19,370 bases of DNA from CAYFUT01 sp964346395 (GTDB lineage Bacteria; Bacillota; Halanaerobiia; Halobacteroidales; Halobacteroidaceae), in assembly GCA_964346395.1 (NCBI GenBank), contig CAYFUT010000049.1:1-19370 (forward strand). Reading direction: 5' to 3'. This document shows positions 1-6,547 of this stretch, piece after piece. Numbering within the stretch: the stretch's first letter is position 1; each line of letters opens with the position of its first letter. Made by a program: the position numbers and the translations under genes. The notes under the pieces are model-generated. The model made no database searches. It saw nothing but the letters and a program-made list of their open reading frames with translations, and was not told where the DNA came from.

Positions 1-1
1 T

Positions 2-589
2 ATAGGAGATAACTTATGCCTTTTTCAATATCTTTGTTGGATAATATTAACAAATAACTGCATAGAAAGAGTTATTACATTAGTTTTTGTTTGGGTTCCT
101 ACTACGGAAGTAGGAGCTATTGATCGCTGTATTAGACAAAAGGTGCAAAAAACTGACCAAGGAATTATAGATAGTTCGATGAGTTATATTACTCATTTAG
201 GAGATGGGAAGGTGGATGTAGGAATAGCCTCCCAATTACCGGATAAGGAAGCGCGGTATAATGCCTATAAATCTCTGTTAGTTGGGGGCTTATCAGTAAT
301 AACGTTAAAATCTATAATTGGAAAAAGTAGACCGCCGGGACCAATTGAATATCAAAGGTTTACCCTAGATAGTAGTCATCATGCTTTTCCGTCCGGACAT
401 TCTACGACTGCTTTTGCTTTGGCTACCAGTATTGCTGACTATTATCCAGATTATAAATATTTATCTTATGGGTTAGCTTCTTTAGTTTGTATTAGTCGGC
501 TATATGAAGATAGACATTGGGCGTCTGATGTAATTGCCGGTGCTGGATTAGGTTATCTTAGTGCTAAGTTTGTAGAATATAAATGGTAG
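2..589 (+). CDS. PAP2-family phosphatase, 5' end unresolved or outside window
   Basis: This is a phosphatidic-acid-phosphatase type 2 enzyme, which removes phosphate from lipid or isoprenoid (di)phosphates at the membrane. All three family signatures are visible: K-x6-RP (KSIIGKSRP), PSGH, and SR-x5-H-x3-D (SRLYEDRHWASD). The lysine/arginine, histidine and Asp/His residues of the active site are therefore kept. The first usable in-frame start is GTG at 143, but the frame is open to the left edge. The residues just upstream (VPTTEVGAIDRCIRQKVQ) look like normal PAP2 sequence, so the protein probably begins earlier. An ATG at 16 with a good GGAG site at 5-8 is in another frame and stops after 13 codons, so either the gene starts outside the window or its beginning is frameshifted. 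The family is certain; the substrate (phosphatidate, undecaprenyl diphosphate or other) cannot be told. Confidence 0.85.
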   Translation: MGDNLCLFQYLCWIILTNNCIERVITLVFVWVPTTEVGAIDRCIRQKVQKTDQGIIDSSMSYITHLGDGKVDVGIASQLPDKEARYNAYKSLLVGGLSVITLKSIIGKSRPPGPIEYQRFTLDSSHHAFPSGHSTTAFALATSIADYYPDYKYLSYGLASLVCISRLYEDRHWASDVIAGAGLGYLSAKFVEYKW

Positions 590-643
590 CGGAAGTAATG
601 AAGTGAATTTATCGAATGCAAACTATATATTTAAAGTTAAGCG

Positions 644-670
644 GTCAACCCTGAGTGGTTGGCTTTTTAT
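644..670 (+). terminator. Rho-independent terminator after the PAP2 gene
   Basis: A 7-bp stem (GTCAACC, 644-650, with GGTTGGC, 657-663, one G-U pair) and a 6-nt loop are followed by a T-rich tract. It separates the PAP2 gene from the helicase gene. Confidence 0.75.
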
Positions 671-773
671 TTTAATTTTAGTTAAAATAAATATGACGGT
701 AGTAAGTTGGAAATGATAGTAGCAGAAGGAAAAATATTTTTTGTGGTATTAATTACTAATTGAGGTGGTAACT

Positions 774-3700
774 ATGTCTCTGATAGCTAATCTAAAAAAT
801 AAAGTAAACCGCCGGATTTATAACCGAGGAATTAGATATTACAAACAGAGCCGAATTTTGAGTTATGATTATTCCTTTAGTAGTCAGAACAAATTCAAGC
901 TTAAAGCTGAGGTAATCGGCAGTCAGAACTATAAAGTAGGTATTACTTTAGTAATTAAAGGAGAAGATTTTTCTTTTAGCGGTAGATGTACTTGCCCTTA
1001 TGATTGGGGGCCGGTCTGTAAGCATCAGGTAGCAGTAGTATATAAGTTTTTAACAGAAGATTACCCTAATTTGGAAAGTAAGGATCTGCAGGCTGTTAAT
1101 TTCAATAAATTAGTTGAGTTAAGCGAGGAATTGAAGCAGAATAAAAAGGTTGAATTAGAGTATTCAATTAAAGGATTGCTGACTGATTCAATGGTTAATT
1201 TTAAGTTAAGTTTGGCTGCTGACCAGTTGAAATTGGCTGAATTGGAGGAAATAATCACCTATATTCACAGTGGAGGCGGCTATTATGATGAATTAGGTAG
1301 TTTAGAGGATAAGTTAAGTATTGAAGATAAAAGTAATATCGATTATTTGGTTCAGGTAGAGACTACTAAAAGTAAGTCGAATGCCTCTTTACTATTTGCT
1401 AAGAACAAGCCAAATTTTGACTTTCTGTTAAACTTGGTGGCAGCAAAACAAGTTCAATTATTAGAAACTGACCAGCTAGCTGAGGTAGGGGACGTTGTTT
1501 ATCCGCCGTTAGCTATTGAGCAGACTGAAGAAGTGATTAAGTTAGAGCCTAAAACAAATCAGAGTTCTATTTATACAGGAGAAGGTGTGGAGTGGATAGT
1601 AACTGAGTCTACTATCCATTTGTTTAAGCAGGAAACAGTTAATACTCTGCCTTCTGAGCTTGAGGTGACTGGTAATCGGAAGGGGAAATTTATTTTTGAA
1701 ATTTTACCGCAGTTACAGAACCGCCTAGAAACAGAAGTAGCCCAAAAGCTGCTTGAATATGAACTAGTAACCCAGGAACCGAAAATAAAATTAAAATTTG
1801 ACTACCAAGAAGAAATTTTCTGTCAAGCCTGGGTAGAAATTGGTGGTCAGGTGTATGTTAATTCTGAGATTGTGGGTTTTGATTTGAGTAATAAGCATTA
1901 TCGGCAGAGCGAGGAAAATCCGAAACTCTGGCAAGCGTGGAATACAGAGGAAATAGCTAAATTACTTAACTTTCTGGAAGAGTATGAGTTTCATGTTCAG
2001 CCGGACGGCTTCAATATTAAGAATCAGCAGGATATACAGAACTTTCTAGTAGATGGGCTGACCCATCTGCCGGAAGAATGGGAGATAATTACTACTGAAG
2101 ATTTTGAAAATCTGGAAGTCATAGAAGTACCTTTGGAACCGGAAGTCAATTTTAATGAGGAGTCAGAGATTGATTGGTTCGAGTTTGAGGTTACTTATGA
2201 AGTAGCAGGGGAGACTTACCACCGAGAAGAATTGAAGGAACTACTCCACTATAACCAGCAGGGTACGGGCTACTTTCAGTGTGGCGACCGCTATTTTGTA
2301 CTGGAACCTACTCAGCAGGAAGAACAGCTGACAGATTTATTAGAACAGGCAGAAGAGCAGGCGGATACTGGGTATAAAAGCAGCTACTACAATTTACTTT
2401 ATTACCGGCGGCGGATAGAAGAGGCGGGAATTAAATTTACCGGTAATCAGGTATATAATGAACTTGAACAGGATATTACAGAAGATAATTTGGTGCAGGA
2501 AGTGGAAATCCCCTCAACAGTTGACGAGACCCTAAGGGACTATCAGCAAGAAGGTTATTACTGGCTGCGTTTTTTACATAAGTACAATTTCGGCGGTGTA
2601 CTGGCGGATGATATGGGACTAGGAAAGACACTGCAAGCCTTAACGCTGTTAAAGAGTGTTGCCTTGGAAAAGCCGGCATTAGTGGTTTGTCCCCGAAGTT
2701 TGATTTATAATTGGGGGCTGGAGGTTGATAAGTTTTTCTCTGATTTTGACTACTTAGTGTATCATGGTACTCCGGAAGAACGGGAGGAAATGCAGTTAGA
2801 AATTGACGACTATCAGCTGATAATTACTTCTTACTCGATTATTAGCCGGAATCCAGAAGAACTGCAGGGATTTGAGTTTGCTTATTGTATTTTAGATGAG
2901 GCGCACCATATTAAAAATCGCAAAACGCAGAAGGCTCAAGGGGTGAAACAAATAGCTGCAGAACATAAGTTAGCCTTAACAGGGACGCCCTTAGAAAATT
3001 CGCTGCAAGAGCTGTGGTCTGTTTTTGATTTTTTAATGCCGGACTACCTTGATAATTACAGTCAATTTCGCAAACAGTATTTAACTCCGATCAATAAGCA
3101 GGATAATGGTCAGAAATTAGAGGAATTAAAGGAGAGGATTGCTCCCTTTATCTTAAGAAGAACCAAGGAAGAAGTGCTGGCTGATCTGCCGGAAAAGTTG
3201 ATTAATATTCACCAGATAGAAATGACGTCGGCGCAGGAGGAAAGTTACAAACTGGTTCTCGAACAGGTAGCTAGTGATCTGCAGGAGAAAGTAAAAGACC
3301 AGGGTTTTAACCAGTCCCAGATTAATATTTTAGCTGCATTAACAAAGCTGCGCCAGATTTGTGACCATCCTCAGTTAGTGATAGATGATCCTGACCAGAA
3401 ATTAGACTCGGCTAAGTTGGCTGCTTTACTGGAAATTGTTGAAGATGCGGTGGAAGCCGGCCATAAGTTGGTAGTTTTCAGCCAGTTTGTCAAAATGCTG
3501 AAGTTGATCAAACGAAAGTTTAACCAGCAGGGGATTCAATTTTGTTACCTGGACGGCAGCACGCGCAATAGAATTGAGGAAGTAAAGGAATTTAACCAGA
3601 ATCCAGCCCAGAAAATTTTTCTTATCAGTTTGAAAGCGGGGGGAACAGGTCTTAATTTAACTGCGGCTGATATGGTGATTCATGTTGATCCTTGGTGGAA

Positions 3701-3920
3701 TCCCATGGTAGAAAGACAGGCCAGTGATCGGGTGCACCGGATCGGCCAAGAGAATAAAGTAATGATTTATAAACTAATCACTTCGGGTACCGTCGAAGAG
3801 AAAATGCTGAAGTTAAAACAGCAAAAGAAGGATATTTTTGAGCGGGTAATTGAAAATAGCAACAGTCCGCTGCAGAGTATTAGTTGGCAGGATATTCAGG
3901 AATTGCTGACTTATAAATAA
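774..3920 (+). CDS. SNF2-family DEAD/DEAH-type helicase with N-terminal SWIM zinc finger
   Basis: A 1048-residue Swi2/Snf2 ATPase, probably a DNA translocase that remodels protein-DNA complexes. The SWIM zinc-binding motif is C72-x-C74-x7-C82-x-H84. Residues from about 100 to 560 match the long accessory region typical of bacterial SNF2 proteins (SNF2_assoc type). The motor follows: motif I ADDMGLGKT near 610-620, motif II DEAH at 708-711, motif III LTGTPLENS, motif V LISLKAGGTGLNLT, and motif VI containing HRIGQ at 988-992. Both RecA-like lobes are intact. I chose ATG at 774 because GAGGTGG at 762-768 lies correctly before it; an in-frame GTG at 765 overlaps that ribosome site. It stands alone, with terminators on its upstream side and no nuclease or methylase beside it. 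The role in this cell (transcription, repair or other) is unknown. Confidence 0.95.
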   Translation: MSLIANLKNKVNRRIYNRGIRYYKQSRILSYDYSFSSQNKFKLKAEVIGSQNYKVGITLVIKGEDFSFSGRCTCPYDWGPVCKHQVAVVYKFLTEDYPNLESKDLQAVNFNKLVELSEELKQNKKVELEYSIKGLLTDSMVNFKLSLAADQLKLAELEEIITYIHSGGGYYDELGSLEDKLSIEDKSNIDYLVQVETTKSKSNASLLFAKNKPNFDFLLNLVAAKQVQLLETDQLAEVGDVVYPPLAIEQTEEVIKLEPKTNQSSIYTGEGVEWIVTESTIHLFKQETVNTLPSELEVTGNRKGKFIFEILPQLQNRLETEVAQKLLEYELVTQEPKIKLKFDYQEEIFCQAWVEIGGQVYVNSEIVGFDLSNKHYRQSEENPKLWQAWNTEEIAKLLNFLEEYEFHVQPDGFNIKNQQDIQNFLVDGLTHLPEEWEIITTEDFENLEVIEVPLEPEVNFNEESEIDWFEFEVTYEVAGETYHREELKELLHYNQQGTGYFQCGDRYFVLEPTQQEEQLTDLLEQAEEQADTGYKSSYYNLLYYRRRIEEAGIKFTGNQVYNELEQDITEDNLVQEVEIPSTVDETLRDYQQEGYYWLRFLHKYNFGGVLADDMGLGKTLQALTLLKSVALEKPALVVCPRSLIYNWGLEVDKFFSDFDYLVYHGTPEEREEMQLEIDDYQLIITSYSIISRNPEELQGFEFAYCILDEAHHIKNRKTQKAQGVKQIAAEHKLALTGTPLENSLQELWSVFDFLMPDYLDNYSQFRKQYLTPINKQDNGQKLEELKERIAPFILRRTKEEVLADLPEKLINIHQIEMTSAQEESYKLVLEQVASDLQEKVKDQGFNQSQINILAALTKLRQICDHPQLVIDDPDQKLDSAKLAALLEIVEDAVEAGHKLVVFSQFVKMLKLIKRKFNQQGIQFCYLDGSTRNRIEEVKEFNQNPAQKIFLISLKAGGTGLNLTAADMVIHVDPWWNPMVERQASDRVHRIGQENKVMIYKLITSGTVEEKMLKLKQQKKDIFERVIENSNSPLQSISWQDIQELLTYK

Positions 3921-3958
3921 TAAGAATAGATATTTTTGTAGGGGAAATAAAAAAACTA

Positions 3959-3988
3959 TTGACAAAGTATAGGTGGATATGTTATTCT
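3959..3988 (+). promoter_or_regulatory. Probable sigma-A promoter of the cold-shock gene
   Basis: A perfect TTGACA lies at 3959-3964. A -10-like TATTCT lies at 3983-3988, with 18-bp spacing. The leader would start near 3995 and run about 55 nt to the start codon. Confidence 0.6.
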
Positions 3989-3996
3989 TAATTAGG

Positions 3997-4017
3997 CTGA
4001 TAAAATATTCTTATCAG
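3997..4017 (+). promoter_or_regulatory. Hairpin in the cold-shock gene leader
   Basis: CTGATAA (3997-4003) and TTATCAG (4011-4017) form a perfect 7-bp inverted repeat with a 7-nt loop. It sits at the expected 5' end of the csp mRNA, ahead of the GGAGG site at 4036-4040, and has no T tract. It could stabilise or temperature-tune the leader, or be a DNA operator. Confidence 0.45.
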
Positions 4018-4049
4018 TTGTTGGACAAAATATTAGGAGGAATTATTTA

Positions 4050-4253
4050 ATGACAGAACAAGGTAAAGTAAAATGGTTTGATGGGCAAAAGGGTTATGGA
4101 TTTATTGAGCGTGAAGAGGGAGACGACGTATTTGTACATTTTTCTGCTATTCAGGAAGATGGGTATAAGAATTTGGAAGACGAAGAAGAAGTAGAATTTG
4201 AAGTAGTTGAGGGAGATCGCGGACCTCAAGCTGAAAATGTCGTTAAGCTATAA
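4050..4253 (+). CDS. csp: Cold-shock protein (CSD nucleic-acid chaperone)
   Basis: A 67-residue single cold-shock domain protein of the usual CspA/CspB length. It binds single-stranded RNA and DNA in the cytoplasm and melts mRNA structure. RNP1 (KGYGFI) is near residues 15-20 and RNP2 (VFVHF) near 27-31. The protein starts with the typical GKVKWF stretch and is acidic. The start is fixed by GGAGG at 4036-4040, nine bases before ATG. The gene is monocistronic: it has its own promoter, a structured leader and a strong terminator. Which paralogue it is (A, B, D and so on) cannot be decided from one sequence. Confidence 0.96.
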   Translation: MTEQGKVKWFDGQKGYGFIEREEGDDVFVHFSAIQEDGYKNLEDEEEVEFEVVEGDRGPQAENVVKL

Positions 4254-4272
4254 TTTAACATAGATTACGGCA

Positions 4273-4310
4273 AAGACTCCGGAATTTATTCCGGAGTCTT
4301 TTATTTTCTT
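4273..4310 (+). terminator. Strong terminator after the cold-shock gene
   Basis: A perfect 12-bp stem (4273-4284 with 4289-4300) with the 4-nt loop TTTA is followed by a T-rich tract. It is about 20 nt past the csp stop codon. Confidence 0.93.
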
Positions 4311-4355
4311 TTTAAAATTTATATTTTTTCACCTAAAAAATCAATCATTAGATAC

Positions 4356-4384
4356 TTAACTAAGAAGGAAAAATATGATATAAT
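4356..4384 (+). promoter_or_regulatory. Extended -10 promoter in front of an ORF-free stretch
   Basis: TTAACT (4356-4361) and a perfect TATAAT (4379-4384) are 17 bp apart. TG at 4376-4377 makes an extended -10. No ORF follows; a terminator comes about 70 bp later (4458-4484). Confidence 0.6.
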
Positions 4385-4390
4385 AAGAAA

Positions 4391-4484
4391 CGGAGTTGGT
4401 TTAGAAAGAATAATTTTCAAGCAAAGATTAAGCAAGGAGTTATTGATATTAACTGTTAGGTCATCCGTGGGGGTGACCTTTTTT
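4391..4484 (+). ncRNA. Candidate short RNA or attenuated leader upstream of the LtaS-like gene
   Basis: Between the extended -10 promoter and an intrinsic terminator lies about 90 nt with no convincing coding sequence. It is either a small RNA or a leader that can stop transcription before the sulfatase gene, whose ATG lies 60 nt past the terminator. I do not recognise a known riboswitch, T-box or 6S pattern. The rest of the 4254-4543 gap holds only the csp terminator and AT-rich sequence. Confidence 0.4.
4458..4484 (+). terminator. Intrinsic terminator of the short transcript
   Basis: A 9-bp stem (4458-4466 with 4471-4479, one G-U pair) and a 4-nt loop GTGG are followed by six T. No protein gene ends before it, so it terminates either a small RNA or a leader transcript. 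Confidence 0.8.
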
Positions 4485-4543
4485 AATGATAAAGAAAAAC
4501 ATAATTAATTTTCAATTTTTAAGTTGGACGGGGAGGGAATATA

Positions 4544-6418
4544 ATGTATAGTTTTAATAGCTTGACTAAAAAACAAAAATATTTTGCTGTTATTTTTCTA
4601 ATTGGTTTTATAATTAAATATAATTATCTTTTGCTGCGTATATTTTATGTTTCTTCATTTACAGGGCTTATCTTGAAAAACTTAGTGCTAATTTCATTTA
4701 TTATTTATTTTTTCTTTCCGCTGGTAAAGAGGAAACAAGGAAGGCACTTTTTATTATTGGTATTAACAATATTTTCTGCTATATTTATAGCAAATTTGTG
4801 GTATAACAAATATTTTGGTGATTATTTAAGCTTTTATGATATAGCTTTGGGTCAGGGAGTTGGCCCGTCAAAGGTGTTAATTAGACAAATTATTGATTAT
4901 TGGGAATTAATTTTTATTTCTGATTTAGTTTTGCTGGGTTACTTTTCTTTTTCTGCAAGAGAAAGTGAGGCAGTAAGTAAACCACTGGGTTTATTGCGCG
5001 GAAGAACAAAAGGTTCTTGCTTTATAGTTAGTGTGGTAATTGTTTTATTGTTGTTTGGTCAAATTTTTGCTACTAACAGCTTATTAGGAGATCATTCGCC
5101 GAGTGAGTTATATAATAAAAGTACAGCTGGATTTGTAAATGTCTACGGCATCATACCACTGTACGGCTATGAATTTTATAAATCTATAGTGAAGAATAAT
5201 CTAAATATTGTAGAGGCCAAGTCTTCGGCGGGAGCAGAGACAGAGAATAATCCAAAGCAGCAGTTAAACTTAACTAAAGATGTCAATGTAATTACTATTC
5301 AAATAGAATCTTTAGATGAGAAGTTAATTGATTATAAATATAATAAGCAAGAAGTCACTCCTTTTTTAAATCAGTTGCAGCAGAAGTCTATATATTTTGA
5401 AAATTTCTATGCTCAGCATGTGAATGGAACTTTCGATGCTGAGTTTTCTTTTTTTACTTCCTGTTACCCATTAAATAAAAATTATGCTTTCCGGGTGAAT
5501 GATATGTCGGAGTTTCCTTCAATAGTTCGGTTATTTAATGAACGAGGTTATGAAACTATGGCTTTTCACGGTAATGAAAAAGAATTCTTTTACCGACATA
5601 AAGCATTTCCTGATCTAGGGTTTGATGAATTTTATAGTAAGGAAGACTTTTCTCTTAAGAATACAATTACAAAAGAAGACAGGCCTTCCCTGGGAATTAA
5701 TGATTATGATTTTTTCCAGCAGTCTTTAGATTATTTAGAAAAAGCTGAGGAGCCTTTTTTTGCTCATTTTATTAGTTTAACAAGTCATACGCCGTTTAAT
5801 TTTTATCCTTTGGCCCAATCTGAAGAAGAGTTTAAAGATATTGAAGATCCATTAGTGCGCGATTATTTTCAATCCATCTCTTTTGTAGATAAATCACTGC
5901 AGATGTTTTTTGCTGAATTGGAAAGCAGGGGATTAGCAGCCAATACTTTGGTGGTTATTTATGGGGACCACGAAGCGGGAATTGAGAAAGAAGAGTATGC
6001 TTCCGGGGGAGAGTTTGTAATGGGAAAAAATATAAAGCCTCCTGAACATGTGCCGTTATTAATTTACCATCCTGAGTTTGAGTCGAAAACTATTACGCAG
6101 ACGGGAACTACAATTGATGTAGGACCGACTATTTTAGATCTCTTAGGCTGGGCGGATAAGAAAGGAGAATTTATCGGCTCTTCCTTATTAGCAGGAGAAG
6201 AAGAACCAGTGTTATTTTTACATGAGTTACCTCGGATTTTATATAAAGATCATTTATTTATCAACCGGCTGGAGGATCCGGCAGGAAAAGAAAAGATTGA
6301 GAAGATTGGTTACCATAGGAATAAGGAAACAAATCAGGTGAGTTTGTCTAGAACAGAAAAGGAAAATATACACGAAGTTATTAGTTATATAAAAGAATTT
6401 ATTGCTAATAGACGCTAA
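4544..6418 (+). CDS. LTA synthase family membrane sulfatase (phosphoglycerol transferase)
   Basis: A 624-residue protein with the LtaS layout: about five N-terminal membrane helices (roughly 12-35, 42-61, 68-87, 118-137, 158-177), a linker, then an extracellular sulfatase-fold domain. LtaS enzymes move glycerol phosphate from phosphatidylglycerol onto a growing polymer or glycan. The expected active-site residues are present: E255 (IES) and D475-H476 (GDHE) as metal ligands, T296 (NGTFDAEF) as the nucleophile, and H415 (SHTPF). The FHGN and LGFDEFY stretches are also LtaS-like. The start is supported by GGGGAGGG about 8 bases before ATG at 4544. It is preceded by a possible attenuator and stands alone. 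Whether it makes lipoteichoic acid, primes it, or modifies another glycan is not shown. Confidence 0.9.
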   Translation: MYSFNSLTKKQKYFAVIFLIGFIIKYNYLLLRIFYVSSFTGLILKNLVLISFIIYFFFPLVKRKQGRHFLLLVLTIFSAIFIANLWYNKYFGDYLSFYDIALGQGVGPSKVLIRQIIDYWELIFISDLVLLGYFSFSARESEAVSKPLGLLRGRTKGSCFIVSVVIVLLLFGQIFATNSLLGDHSPSELYNKSTAGFVNVYGIIPLYGYEFYKSIVKNNLNIVEAKSSAGAETENNPKQQLNLTKDVNVITIQIESLDEKLIDYKYNKQEVTPFLNQLQQKSIYFENFYAQHVNGTFDAEFSFFTSCYPLNKNYAFRVNDMSEFPSIVRLFNERGYETMAFHGNEKEFFYRHKAFPDLGFDEFYSKEDFSLKNTITKEDRPSLGINDYDFFQQSLDYLEKAEEPFFAHFISLTSHTPFNFYPLAQSEEEFKDIEDPLVRDYFQSISFVDKSLQMFFAELESRGLAANTLVVIYGDHEAGIEKEEYASGGEFVMGKNIKPPEHVPLLIYHPEFESKTITQTGTTIDVGPTILDLLGWADKKGEFIGSSLLAGEEEPVLFLHELPRILYKDHLFINRLEDPAGKEKIEKIGYHRNKETNQVSLSRTEKENIHEVISYIKEFIANRR

Positions 6419-6426
6419 TAATGTAT

Positions 6427-6444
6427 AATAGCTGTTAAGCTATT
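6427..6444. repeat. Small inverted repeat after the LtaS-like gene
   Basis: AATAGCT and AGCTATT form a perfect 7-bp hairpin with a 4-nt loop just past the stop codon. It has no T tract, so it is at best a weak terminator or an mRNA 3' stabiliser. Confidence 0.4.
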
Positions 6445-6463
6445 GCCACTCTAAATCAGTTAG

Positions 6464-6492
6464 TTGATTATGAATAAAAAATGTGATATATT
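6464..6492 (+). promoter_or_regulatory. Probable sigma-A promoter of the chemoreceptor gene
   Basis: TTGATT (6464-6469) and TATATT (6487-6492) are separated by 17 bp. The leader would be about 50 nt. Nothing like a sigma-D/sigma-28 flagellar promoter stands out. Confidence 0.6.
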
Positions 6493-6547
6493 TTAGATAG
6501 TCATAGTAATTATTATTAATTAAATTATAACATAAGCAGGTGATAAA

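Noticed and set aside
2476..2679. Minus-strand ORF inside the helicase gene, and similar antisense ORFs at 6520-6906 and 7657-7896
   Set aside because: They lie opposite strongly conserved motifs of real genes, have no ribosome sites and show low-complexity composition.
774..3920. SNF2 helicase as part of a phage-defence island (DISARM-like)
   Set aside because: No methyltransferase, nuclease, phospholipase-D or other defence gene is adjacent; solo SWIM-SNF2 proteins are common housekeeping-type genes in Firmicutes.
4434..4457. Leader peptide in the short transcript
   Set aside because: The AAGGAG there is too close to the nearest TTG and no ATG/GTG follows at a usable distance.
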